In this document: in pieces, positions 34,585-42,671 of the stretch
How the letters are laid out: every line of letters starts with the position of its first letter
Numbering within the stretch: the stretch's first letter is position 1
From: an uncultured Prevotella sp.
Lineage (GTDB): Bacteria > Bacteroidota > Bacteroidia > Bacteroidales > Bacteroidaceae
Direction: 5' to 3'
Length of the DNA stretch: 55,352 nt
Assembly (NCBI GenBank): GCA_934272845.1
Contig: CAKQSF010000014.1
Coordinates: 1 to 55,352 of the forward strand
The notes under the pieces: model-generated
What the model saw: only the letters and a program-made list of their open reading frames with translations
What the model was told of the DNA's origin: nothing
Databases searched by the model: none
Program-made: the position numbers and the translations under genes

Positions 34585-35409
34585 TTAAGCTTCTGGGTGC
34601 TTGTCTTCGTATGTATGAGCGATTGTGTAACCAATCTCGTCCATTGCAAATGTAAGCTTGTCGATCTTGTTAGTGAAGTAGTTGTAAGAAACTACAGATA
34701 CCCAAGAGGTAGCGATACCAGAAGCGGTGTTTACGAGGGCCTCAGAAATACCAGTAGAAAGAGCCATAGAGTCAGCACCACCACCAGCAGCGAGGGCTGC
34801 GAAAGAACGAATCATACCAAGCACAGTACCGAACAGAGCGGTAAGAGTACCGAGGGTAACGATTGTTGCGATGATAGGGAGGTTCATTGTCATTGTAGGC
34901 ATCTCGAGTGCGCTTGCCTCTTCGTGAGCGTTCTGGATGGCTGCAACCTTCTCCTTCAACTTGATTGGAGCAGACTCCATTTCCTTGTAAGCCTTGAGGT
35001 CAGCGAGAACCACGTTAGCAACAGAACCCTTCTGCTTGTTGCAGAGTTCCTCAGCCTTAGCGATGTCACCATCCTTGAGAGCCTTCTTAATGTTTGTTGT
35101 GAACTTTGTTACATTACCCTTACCTGCGCAAGCAGAGATAGCGAAGATACGCTCTACTGACATAGCGATAACGGTGCAGAGAAGTCCGAGGATGATAGGA
35201 ACGACCCAACCACCTTTATACACTGTACCGAGCATGTTCAGAGGATGTCCTTCTGGATCGCCATTAGCGAAGTTGCTTGGGTTACCCAAGAAGAAGAGGT
35301 AGAAGCATACACCTACTGCGAATGCGAAGATGATGATAATGATTGCGTGTCTTACACCCTGGAAGCCTGCTGACTTCTTAGGCGCGGCTGTTGTTTTTGT
35401 AGCTGCCAT
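34585..35409 (-). CDS. exbB: ExbB/TolQ/MotA-family proton channel
   Basis: A 274-residue membrane protein with an N-terminal hydrophobic segment (about 22-42), another at 70-92, and the MotA/TolQ/ExbB domain in the C-terminal half. The block LPIIATIVTLGTLTALFGTV leads into the conserved GMIRSFAAL, then ALSTGISEALVNTASGIA, with the pore-lining Thr/Ser residues. It heads the exbB-exbD-exbD-tonB operon under a -7 element about 115 bp upstream. It forms the inner-membrane motor that energises TonB. Confidence 0.95.
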   Translation of the reverse strand: MAATKTTAAPKKSAGFQGVRHAIIIIIFAFAVGVCFYLFFLGNPSNFANGDPEGHPLNMLGTVYKGGWVVPIILGLLCTVIAMSVERIFAISACAGKGNVTKFTTNIKKALKDGDIAKAEELCNKQKGSVANVVLADLKAYKEMESAPIKLKEKVAAIQNAHEEASALEMPTMTMNLPIIATIVTLGTLTALFGTVLGMIRSFAALAAGGGADSMALSTGISEALVNTASGIATSWVSVVSYNYFTNKIDKLTFAMDEIGYTIAHTYEDKHPEA

Positions 35410-35524
35410 AATTGTCTGATTAGTTTTTTAAATTATTAATGAATTAGTTGATAATCAATTTGTATGTATTGTTAGTACGGTTTTGCGTGAGATTGTGAAC
35501 GTTTTTTTATTTTCTTTCCAAACA

Positions 35525-35532
35525 CAAAGTTA
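35525..35532 (-). promoter_or_regulatory. Promoter -7 element of the exbB operon
   Basis: Minus strand TAACTTTG, matching TAnnTTTG. The -33 region has no clear TTTG. The leader is about 108 nt and A/T-rich. Confidence 0.6.
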
Positions 35533-35607
35533 GCAAATAAAGTGGAACTACGATACTGTTTAAGAACTTTTAACAGTAAAAAAATGTCAACAAGGTAATT
35601 TAGGGCA

Positions 35608-35637
35608 CAAAAGGAGACTTTTTTGAGTCTCCTTTTG
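35608..35637 (-). terminator. Terminator of the aminotransferase gene
   Basis: Perfect 11-bp stem (CAAAAGGAGAC at 35608-35618, GTCTCCTTTTG at 35627-35637) with an 8-nt loop. On the minus strand its descending arm ends in Ts. It lies 70 bp past the aminotransferase stop. Confidence 0.7.
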
Positions 35638-35708
35638 ATGTTCCCTTTATTGTGAATTGGTACTATTCTTATTGCTCGTTCATAAAGTTCTAGTTCGTAG
35701 CGTGTGCT

Positions 35709-36902
35709 TTACTTGAGTTTAGCAAGGCACTCCTTGATGCGCTTGATAGCCTCGCGGATGTTGTCGTCGCTTGTTGCGTAACTCATACGGAAGCACTCAG
35801 GGTCACCGAAAGCGTCACCGCCTACAGTTGCTACGTGACCAACTTCGAGGAGGTACATAGCGAAGTCGTTGGTATCTTTGATGACTCTCTCGCCGTCGGT
35901 TTTTCCGAGATAACTCTTACACTTAGGGAATACGTAGAATGCTCCATCAGGAACATTTACTTCGAGTCCTGGTATTTCTTTAACGAGGCTAACGATGAGG
36001 TCTCTTCTACGCTCAAAAGCCTGGCGCATATCCTCTACGCACTGTTGGTCAGCGATATATGCTGCTTCTGCGGTCTTTTGGCTTACAGAGCATGGACCTG
36101 ACGTGTACTGTCCCTGAAGTTTGTTTACTCCCTTTACGATCCATTCAGGTGCAGCCATGTAACCTATGCGCCAACCAGTCATAGCGTAAGCCTTGCTGAC
36201 ACCGTTGATGATGATAGCCTGCTCCTTCATGCCAGGGAACTGTGCGATGCTCTCATGTTTTCCTACGTAGTTGATGTGCTCGTAAATTTCGTCAGCGAGT
36301 ACATACATTTCAGGATGCTTCTTAATAACGTTAGCGAGTCCTTCCAGTTCAGCCTTAGTATAAACAGAACCTGTAGGGTTGCTTGGCGAACAGAGAATGA
36401 GCATGCGTGTCTTAGGTGTGATAGCAGCCTCTAACTGTTCAGGGGTAATTTTGAAGTTCTGGTCGAATCCAGCAGGTATGTGTACAGGAGTGCCACCTGC
36501 GAGGAGTACCATCTGTGGATAACTTACCCAGTAAGGTGCAGGTATGATGACCTCTTCGCCATCGTCTACGAGAGCCATTATAGCGTTACATACAGCCTGC
36601 TTTGCTCCGTTGCTTACAGAAATCTCGCTTGCCTTATAGTCAAGTCCGTTTTCTTTCTTAAGTTTTGCTACGATAGCCTCTCTGAGGTCAGCGTAACCTG
36701 CAACAGGAGAGTATCTTGACCAGTTGTCGTCTACAGCCTTCTTTGCTGCGGTCTTAATGTGGTCAGGAGTATTAAAGTCAGGTTCTCCTACGCTGAGGTT
36801 AATCACGTCAATGCCCTGTGCCTTCATCTCGTTGCTCTTTTGAGACATAGCGAGTGTTGCTGAAGGTGCCAATCTGTTTAATCTACTGGATAAACGTCCC
36901 AT
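35709..36902 (-). CDS. aspC: Pyridoxal-phosphate aminotransferase, aspartate/aromatic type
   Basis: A 397-residue class I aminotransferase, most likely aspartate aminotransferase, moving amino groups between aspartate and 2-oxoglutarate. Visible blocks are INLSVGEPDFNTPDHI, the substrate-binding WSRYSPVAGYADLR, PAPYWVSYPQM, SPSNPTGSVY, LADEIYEHINY, and the PLP lysine in GVSKAYAMTGWRIGY. I chose ATG 36902 because the family begins MGRLSSRLNRLAPSAT. A longer frame upstream overlaps the promoter. The leader is C/A-rich. The Iγ-type sequence could also fit a broad-specificity enzyme, so the gene name is tentative. Confidence 0.92.
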   Translation of the reverse strand: MGRLSSRLNRLAPSATLAMSQKSNEMKAQGIDVINLSVGEPDFNTPDHIKTAAKKAVDDNWSRYSPVAGYADLREAIVAKLKKENGLDYKASEISVSNGAKQAVCNAIMALVDDGEEVIIPAPYWVSYPQMVLLAGGTPVHIPAGFDQNFKITPEQLEAAITPKTRMLILCSPSNPTGSVYTKAELEGLANVIKKHPEMYVLADEIYEHINYVGKHESIAQFPGMKEQAIIINGVSKAYAMTGWRIGYMAAPEWIVKGVNKLQGQYTSGPCSVSQKTAEAAYIADQQCVEDMRQAFERRRDLIVSLVKEIPGLEVNVPDGAFYVFPKCKSYLGKTDGERVIKDTNDFAMYLLEVGHVATVGGDAFGDPECFRMSYATSDDNIREAIKRIKECLAKLK

Positions 36903-37007
36903 GATATAGTTGTTTGGTTGTTTTGTTTGTTTTTTCTTTGGTAGCGTACTGATTGTGTACTTGCATTTTTTTTCGCAAGTTGTGCTAGTGTACAGTAATT
37001 GCGAGTG

Positions 37008-37015
37008 CAAAGTTA
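37008..37015 (-). promoter_or_regulatory. Promoter -7 element of the aminotransferase gene
   Basis: Minus strand TAACTTTG, a consensus -7, about 105 bp upstream of the start codon. The -33 is not well conserved. Confidence 0.62.
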
Positions 37016-37066
37016 ATATATTTCTTTTGAAAATCGAAACTTTTGTCTTTGTTTTTGTCGGTTTGC

Positions 37067-38968
37067 TTACTTTTTGTCGTAAATGCGAGCGATAATCAGT
37101 TCGTTAAGGCGGTGTACTGCTTTAAGGTCGCGGTAAAGTCGCAGTCTGAAACGACACATTCTTATATAGAGTATAATGCCCATAGGCACTATCACAGCGG
37201 CCGTGATATTCATCCATTTATGATTGAACGGTCTTGTGTGAGCCTTTTCTGATATTATCGGGTATTGTGATATGTATGACATTATGTACCTGTCGCGTGT
37301 ATTGCTAAGGTCTTCTATCACCCCTTCTATTTGTTTTGTCACGGTCTCAATCTCGTGATCAGGCTGATATGCGAAGAATACCTTAATGGGGTTAGGCAGT
37401 CGCATAAGGTTGTGTGCTGTAGCGTACTGTTTTATTTGCTCGCTGATAGTCTGCAGACGCTGTGCATCTGCTGCATAGTCGGGGTCATTGATAATAACTT
37501 CCTTGTATGCGATTATACGTTTCTGTCTCATTCCCAGTAGGTTCATGAAGAAGAGACGGTAAGCGTCCATGTTGAATACGATGGAATCCTTATTTGCTTT
37601 GCGAGTGATGAATGCTGCCAATGGTATCAATACAGCCGGAGCCAGTCCCTTTCCTAGCCATATAGCCCATGTGCCCTGTCTCGCCATGCGGAATCCTGTA
37701 TTATCAAGTGTGTAGAACAGTATGAAGACAAGTACAGAGACTATCACAGGTACACCCAATCCACCTTTCCTTATGATAGCGCCCAATGATGCTCCAATGA
37801 AGAAGAATATTATGCACGTCAGTGAGAGAGTGAACTTGTTGATCATCTCTATTTTATATTCGCGCTCCTTCTGGTTGTAGTCGTCAGCCGACCATGCTCT
37901 AAATTCTAGGTCGTAGCCCATTGCTTTTACCCCACTGCTCATTGACATGAGTATGTCCTTTTGGCTCTCAGGTGTGAGGTGTGCATAGATAGAATCGAAG
38001 TTAAGTGTGCCTTTCTCTACTTTCGCCATTGCTTTTATCGAGTCTTTCTTGTCTACTCCTGCAGTAGGGAACATTCTCGCCTTGATGTCGCTCGCTACCA
38101 CTTTACCGATGCTGTCGCCAGTCGTTCTTACGGAGTCTATCCTTACCATGAGTTCTGGTAGGCTCTGTGATGCTGCTTGTTGTGACAGTCCAGAGGCTTC
38201 TGCCATATTAAAACCATTGTCAAAGTCGAGCAGTATTACCTTATTTATAAAAGACTCCCTACGATATGGCACGTTAGCACTGTTCGTAACCTCCTGTGAG
38301 CGCATATTCTCAAACCATTCGCCGTTGTAAAGTGTCAGTAATAAGTGTTTTTTCTCTGCTGTGGATTGTAGTTTACCAGAGTCTGCAAGTATAATCGCGG
38401 CGTCCTCGAAACTCTCTGTCATACGGTATATCATGACGCCATAGAGCATGCCCGTCTCCATGTCCTTGTGTTGCACATAGAGGTTACAGTTAGGTATGCC
38501 GCCATAGAATATTCCTTCAGGTATTTCTAGTTCAGGGCTCTTCTGCTTCATTGACAGGAGCAATTGTCGCAACTGCAGGTTAGCCTTTGGTCCAATATTA
38601 TTTTGGAACACAAAAGAGCATGCAGTTACCAACAGAGATGCGAAGAATAAAGAGCGCAAGGCCTTTACCAGTGATATGCCAGCCGCCTTAATGGCAGTCA
38701 GTTCGCTACTCTCGCCGAGGTTACCCATTGTGATGAGTGACGACAGCAGTATGGCAAGCGGAAACGCTTGTGGCACGAGCATCAACCCCATGTACCAGAA
38801 GAACTGTCCCAAGACTTCCAAGGATAGTCCCTTACCTATGAGGTCGTCAACATATCTCCACAGAAATTGCATCATCAGCACAAAGAGGCAGATGAAGAAT
38901 GTTCCTGCGAAGAGCAGCATGAACTGCTTCAGCATGAATATGTCGAGTTTCTTTATTCTTGGTCGCAT
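37067..38968 (-). CDS. LptF/LptG-type LPS export permease
   Basis: A 633-residue membrane protein of the YjgP/YjgQ (LptF/G) family, the permease of the ABC system that pulls LPS from the inner membrane. Membrane segments cluster at about 14-35, 55-80, 98-118 in the N-terminal half and four more at about 385-460. The large periplasmic jellyroll domain lies between them, and a long C-terminal extension ends in a further helix near 592-612 and a basic tail. The extra C-terminal part is longer than enteric LptF or LptG (about 360 residues). LptF versus LptG cannot be decided. A CCAAACAAC-type leader precedes the ATG. Confidence 0.9.
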   Translation of the reverse strand: MRPRIKKLDIFMLKQFMLLFAGTFFICLFVLMMQFLWRYVDDLIGKGLSLEVLGQFFWYMGLMLVPQAFPLAILLSSLITMGNLGESSELTAIKAAGISLVKALRSLFFASLLVTACSFVFQNNIGPKANLQLRQLLLSMKQKSPELEIPEGIFYGGIPNCNLYVQHKDMETGMLYGVMIYRMTESFEDAAIILADSGKLQSTAEKKHLLLTLYNGEWFENMRSQEVTNSANVPYRRESFINKVILLDFDNGFNMAEASGLSQQAASQSLPELMVRIDSVRTTGDSIGKVVASDIKARMFPTAGVDKKDSIKAMAKVEKGTLNFDSIYAHLTPESQKDILMSMSSGVKAMGYDLEFRAWSADDYNQKEREYKIEMINKFTLSLTCIIFFFIGASLGAIIRKGGLGVPVIVSVLVFILFYTLDNTGFRMARQGTWAIWLGKGLAPAVLIPLAAFITRKANKDSIVFNMDAYRLFFMNLLGMRQKRIIAYKEVIINDPDYAADAQRLQTISEQIKQYATAHNLMRLPNPIKVFFAYQPDHEIETVTKQIEGVIEDLSNTRDRYIMSYISQYPIISEKAHTRPFNHKWMNITAAVIVPMGIILYIRMCRFRLRLYRDLKAVHRLNELIIARIYDKK

Positions 38969-39067
38969 GATGATTGTTGTTTGGCGTAATGGTGTATATG
39001 ATGGCGTAGAAACACCATCACACGAGGACTCTTTGGCTTTTTATATGGTGCAACAGTGTAGCGGTGC

Positions 39068-39256
39068 TTACTTCTTGTGCCTGTTGGCTCTTTGTTCACG
39101 GTATTTTGCTTTCTGCATAGCAGAGCCGGAGCCGTGTGCTCCTGTTATGTACTTTTTCTTCCTGGCTTTGGTCTTCACCTTGCCATCATCTTTCTTGCGT
39201 TCTCCGCCGCGGCCAAAGTTAATGCCGTTCTGTAAAATTAAATCAAAATCATCCAT
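39068..39256 (-). CDS. Small basic protein of unknown function
   Basis: A 62-residue protein. The first 17 residues are acidic and hydrophobic (MDDFDLILQNGINFGRGGE), the rest strongly basic with KKK and RKKKY runs and a glycine/serine patch. I do not recognise a family. It is kept because it is a closed frame with a good start directly upstream of the LptF/G gene in the same direction, and because the composition is unlike a random frame. It may bind nucleic acid, but that is only suggested by charge. The 22-bp repeat array lies 40 bp upstream. Confidence 0.5.
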   Translation of the reverse strand: MDDFDLILQNGINFGRGGERKKDDGKVKTKARKKKYITGAHGSGSAMQKAKYREQRANRHKK

Positions 39257-39295
39257 AATGGTGGTATTGTGAAAAGAGTGTTTTTTTCTTTATTT

Positions 39296-39416
39296 GTAGT
39301 TAGGCCGAAATCACATTGTAATTAGCCCCAAATCATATTGTAATTAGGCCGAAATCACATTGTAATTAAGCCCAAATTACAACGCCATTGTTTTAGGTTT
39401 AGCGTTGTGATTTGGG
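39296..39416. repeat. 22-bp tandem repeat array, four units plus an inverted part-copy
   Basis: Units of exactly 22 bp start at 39296, 39318, 39340 and 39362, beginning GTAATTAGGCCGAAATCACA or close variants. The fourth unit (39371-39385) can pair with an inverted copy at 39402-39416, making a 15-bp hairpin. The units match the array at 14385-14428. The array fills most of 39257-39504 between purH and the small basic gene. Confidence 0.92.
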
Positions 39417-39504
39417 CGTCAAAGAGTTACGGTCGTTTTAAGATCGTCTTGCTATGCTTTTTTGTAAAGTAACAAATCTTGTATGGTGACGTAAGTGAGC
39501 AGGA

Positions 39505-40686
39505 TCAATGGTGGAACAGACGTACGCCAGTAAACGCCATAGTTATGCCGTACTTATCGCATGTCTCTATAACATTATCGTCGCGAACAGAGCCGCCAGC
39601 CTGTGCTATGTACTCCACGCCACTCTTGTGAGCACGCTCAATGTTGTCACCGAATGGGAAGAACGCGTCAGAACCCAGTGCCACCTTAGTGTTCTGTGCT
39701 ATCCACGCCTTCTTTTCTTCGCGTGTGAGAGGTTCCGGCTTCTCAGTAAAGAAGTTCTGCCATACTCCCTCCGCCAAAACATCTTCATAGTCGTCAGAGA
39801 TGTAAACATCGATAGTATTGTCGCGATCAGCGCGGCGTATACCCTCCTTAAACGGCAGAGCCATCACCTTAGGGCACTGGCGCAACCACCAGATGTCAGC
39901 CTTGTTGCCAGCCAAGCGTGTGCAGTGAATACGGCTTTGTTGTCCTGCCCCGATGCCTATAGCCTGACCATCCTTCACGTAGCAAACAGAGTTAGACTGC
40001 GTATACTTCAGTGTGATGAGTGCAATCATAAGGTCTCGTTTAGCCTCCTCAGTGAAATTCTTTGCCTGTGTAGGGATATTCTCGAAGAGTGCAGGGTCAT
40101 TCAGTTTAATATTGTTACGTCCCTGTTCGAATGTAACGCCAAAGCACTGCTTCGTCTCGATAGGTGCAGGAACATAGTTAGGGTCAATCTTAATAACGTT
40201 GTATGTGCCCTTACGTTTAGCCTTGAGTATTTCTATAGCCTCGTCAGTATAGTCTGGTGCTATTACGCCATCGCTAACCTCACGCTTAATGAGTGTTGCG
40301 GTAGCCGCGTCGCAAGTATCAGAGAGCGCAATAAAGTCGCCGTAACTAGACATGCGGTCAGCACCTCTAGCGCGAGCATAAGCGCAAGCGATAGGAGAGA
40401 GAGGCAGTTTAACATCGTCCACGAAGTAAATCTTCTTCAATGTGTCAGACAGTGGCAGTCCGACAGCAGCGCCAGCAGGGCTTACATGTTTAAAACTTGC
40501 TGCAGAAGGCAGTCCTGTAGCCTCTTTCAGTTCCTTCACTAACTGCCATGAGTTCAGTGCGTCGAGGAAATTAATATAGCCAGGGCGGCCGTTGATAACC
40601 TCGACAGGCAGTTCTCCTTCTGTCATGTAGATACGTGATGGCTTCTGGTTAGGATTGCAGCCATACTTCAATGCAAGTTCTTTCAT
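39505..40686 (-). CDS. AICAR transformylase (PurH C-terminal domain only)
   Basis: A 393-residue protein matching the AICAR formyltransferase half of PurH, which adds a formyl group from 10-formyl-THF to AICAR in purine synthesis. Visible blocks are LKYGCNPNQKPS, SAASFKHVSPAGAAVG (catalytic-type K and H), IALSDTCD, LKYTQSNSVCYV, and the end DAFFPFGDN and FTGVRLFHH. The IMP cyclohydrolase (MGS-like) domain found at the N-terminus of bifunctional PurH is missing, and no other purine gene is adjacent. Stand-alone copies occur in Bacteroidota, so cyclohydrolase activity must be supplied by another gene, or this is a second copy. I leave the symbol blank because purH implies both activities. Confidence 0.93.
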   Translation of the reverse strand: MKELALKYGCNPNQKPSRIYMTEGELPVEVINGRPGYINFLDALNSWQLVKELKEATGLPSAASFKHVSPAGAAVGLPLSDTLKKIYFVDDVKLPLSPIACAYARARGADRMSSYGDFIALSDTCDAATATLIKREVSDGVIAPDYTDEAIEILKAKRKGTYNVIKIDPNYVPAPIETKQCFGVTFEQGRNNIKLNDPALFENIPTQAKNFTEEAKRDLMIALITLKYTQSNSVCYVKDGQAIGIGAGQQSRIHCTRLAGNKADIWWLRQCPKVMALPFKEGIRRADRDNTIDVYISDDYEDVLAEGVWQNFFTEKPEPLTREEKKAWIAQNTKVALGSDAFFPFGDNIERAHKSGVEYIAQAGGSVRDDNVIETCDKYGITMAFTGVRLFHH

Positions 40687-40754
40687 TGTGGTTTTGTTGT
40701 GTTATTTCGTGCTTGTTAACCGTAGCGGTATAGGTTTTTACCTATAATCCGCTG

Positions 40755-40785
40755 CAAAGTTATACATTTTTTTTGAAAGTACCAA
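40755..40785 (-). promoter_or_regulatory. Promoter of the AICAR transformylase gene
   Basis: Minus strand: -33 TTG (40783-40785), a 20-bp spacer and -7 TAACTTTG (40755-40762). Its -33 lies 7 bp from the -33 of the divergent nhaC promoter. Confidence 0.83.
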
Positions 40786-40792
40786 GAAAACG

Positions 40793-40824
40793 TTTGGCAG
40801 TTTCAGAAATATTACTTATCTTTG
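40793..40824 (+). promoter_or_regulatory. Promoter of the nhaC-like gene
   Basis: -33 TTTG (40793-40796), a 20-bp spacer and -7 TATCTTTG (40817-40824). Together with the divergent promoter it makes a compact back-to-back pair. Confidence 0.87.
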
Positions 40825-40873
40825 CAAGATAATAATAATGTAAATAACGTATAGAAAACAGTATTTCATAACC

Positions 40874-42181
40874 ATGCGAGCACTTATCCCACTAATATTT
40901 TTCATTGTTGTCTACTTAGGTGTTTCCATCGTGGCTGGCGACTTTTACAAAGTTCCCATAACTGTAGCCTTCATGCTTACCTCCATTGTGGCAGTAGCGT
41001 CGTCGCGTGGTAAACTGAAGAAACGTGTCAAGGTGTTCACTCGTGGCACGGCAGATCACAACCTGCTACTGATGATATGGATATTCATCCTTGCAGGAGC
41101 GTTTGCCAATTCTGCTAAGGAGATGGATAGCATCACGGACGTTGTCAACCTAACATTAAGCATAGTGCCGTCAAATGCGTTACTTGCAGGTCTTTTCATT
41201 GCCTCCGCCCTTATTTCCATAAGTATAGGAACGAGTGTGGGCACCATTGTAGCCCTTACTCCAATTGCTGTTGGTATGGCCAATTCACTTGACTTTTCCG
41301 TGCCAATGATGACGGCAATAGTAGTAGGCGGCTCTTTCTTCGGTGACAATCTGTCTTTTATTTCAGATACTACGGTAGTGGCAACACAGTCCCAGGGCGT
41401 GAAGATGAGCGACAAGTTCCGTACAAACATACGTATAGCGCTCCCTGCGGCATTATTGATGGTAGCGCTTTATGCCTATATTGGCAGCGATTTAGTGCTC
41501 CTTTCAGAGTTACCTCCAGTAAATGCTCTGAAGGTAATGCCATACCTTGTAGTTCTCATAGCGGCAGCATTTGGGTTAAACGTGCTCCTTGTGTTATGTC
41601 TTGGTATAGCCTTGACAGGTGGAGTAGGATTATACTGTGGTGACTATGACCTTTATTCTTGGTTCTCGGCAATGGGAAAAGGAATATCAGGCATGAGTGA
41701 TCTCATCATTATCACGATGCTTGCAGGTGGCGTACTCGAGGTGATACGTGCCAACGGTGGCATACGCTATATCATGAGGGGCATATTAAAACATGTAAAG
41801 TCACAGCGCAGTGCGGAGTTAGGCATAGCCGTTCTTGTCTGCCTGGTCGACATGTGTACCGCCAACAATACCGTGGCTATAATAACAGTGTCTGGCATAG
41901 CGAAGGATATATCAACCAAGTTCCATTTGGACCCTAAGCGTGTAGCGAGTATCTTGGATACCTTCTCCTGCATGATGCAAGGCATAATACCGTATGGTGC
42001 GCAACTATTGATGGCAGCAGGTTTAGCGGCATGTAACCCTGTCGACATTATGCCATATCTCTATTACCCTCTGACGTTGGGCGTGTGTGCAATTATTTCT
42101 ATTATTATTAATGGCATGCACCACCACTCTGACCTCGAGACAGCGTTGGATGAGAAGAAACATTTGGAGGCAGAATATTAG
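40874..42181 (+). CDS. NhaC-family Na+/H+ antiporter
   Basis: A 435-residue inner-membrane transporter with about ten to twelve hydrophobic segments. The family block SISIGTSVGTIVALTPIAVG and the motif GGSFFGDNLSFISDTTVVA are typical of the NhaC superfamily; the acidic and polar residues in the second are the likely cation path. A later block VDMCTANNTVAIITVSGIAK is repeated in the other half. It probably exchanges Na+ for H+, though some relatives carry malate or amino acids. It starts the plus-strand run that continues with the NrdJ-tail and barrel genes. Confidence 0.88.
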   Translation: MRALIPLIFFIVVYLGVSIVAGDFYKVPITVAFMLTSIVAVASSRGKLKKRVKVFTRGTADHNLLLMIWIFILAGAFANSAKEMDSITDVVNLTLSIVPSNALLAGLFIASALISISIGTSVGTIVALTPIAVGMANSLDFSVPMMTAIVVGGSFFGDNLSFISDTTVVATQSQGVKMSDKFRTNIRIALPAALLMVALYAYIGSDLVLLSELPPVNALKVMPYLVVLIAAAFGLNVLLVLCLGIALTGGVGLYCGDYDLYSWFSAMGKGISGMSDLIIITMLAGGVLEVIRANGGIRYIMRGILKHVKSQRSAELGIAVLVCLVDMCTANNTVAIITVSGIAKDISTKFHLDPKRVASILDTFSCMMQGIIPYGAQLLMAAGLAACNPVDIMPYLYYPLTLGVCAIISIIINGMHHHSDLETALDEKKHLEAEY

Positions 42182-42215
42182 AAAATGTAGTGAAATAAGA
42201 TGTAGAATAAAAACT

Positions 42216-42671
42216 ATGGATACAAAAGAGAAAGAACTTCGAAGACCCGTAGAATTAGAATGTGACGTTGTCCGCTTTCAGAATGCAAAGGATAAGTGGG
42301 TAGCGTTCGTAGGACTTCTTGACGGAAGACCTTACGAAATCTTCACAGGCTTGCAGGATGATGAAGAAGGAATATTGCTACCCAAGGCGGTGAACAGTGG
42401 AAAGATAATAAAGACAGTATTGCCTGACGGTACAAAACGCTATGATTTTCAGTTTGAAAACCGTAGAGGATATAAGACTACAGTGGAGGGATTGTCAGAG
42501 AAATTTAATCCCATATACTGGAATTACGCTAAACTAATCTCAGGAGTGCTGCGTTACGGCATGCCGATAGACAATGTAATAAAACTCATTTCCTCCCTCG
42601 ACATGGACGGAGGACTTAACACGTGGACTAACGGAGTGGTGCGTGCGCTAAAGAAGTATGCCACTGAATAG
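42216..42671 (+). CDS. Stand-alone C-terminal domain of class II ribonucleotide reductase NrdJ
   Basis: A 151-residue protein that closely resembles, from memory, the C-terminal part of adenosylcobalamin-dependent ribonucleotide reductase in Bacteroidales. Blocks are VAFVGLLDGRPYEIFTGL, TKRYDFQFENRRGYKTTVEG and YWNYAKLISGVLRYGMPIDN. The catalytic barrel is absent, and so is the terminal cysteine-rich zinc ribbon that normally follows; the protein stops at KKYATE. I chose ATG 42216 because the longer in-frame start at 42087 lies inside the antiporter gene. It overlaps the next gene by 14 bp, implying coupled translation. It may be an evolutionary fragment, or a small accessory or regulator of the full enzyme. 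Confidence 0.75.
   Translation: MDTKEKELRRPVELECDVVRFQNAKDKWVAFVGLLDGRPYEIFTGLQDDEEGILLPKAVNSGKIIKTVLPDGTKRYDFQFENRRGYKTTVEGLSEKFNPIYWNYAKLISGVLRYGMPIDNVIKLISSLDMDGGLNTWTNGVVRALKKYATE

Noticed and set aside
39508..40542. Long open frame antisense to the AICAR transformylase gene
   Set aside because: It lies wholly opposite a well-conserved enzyme, has no recognisable domain, and follows from the codon pattern of the true gene.
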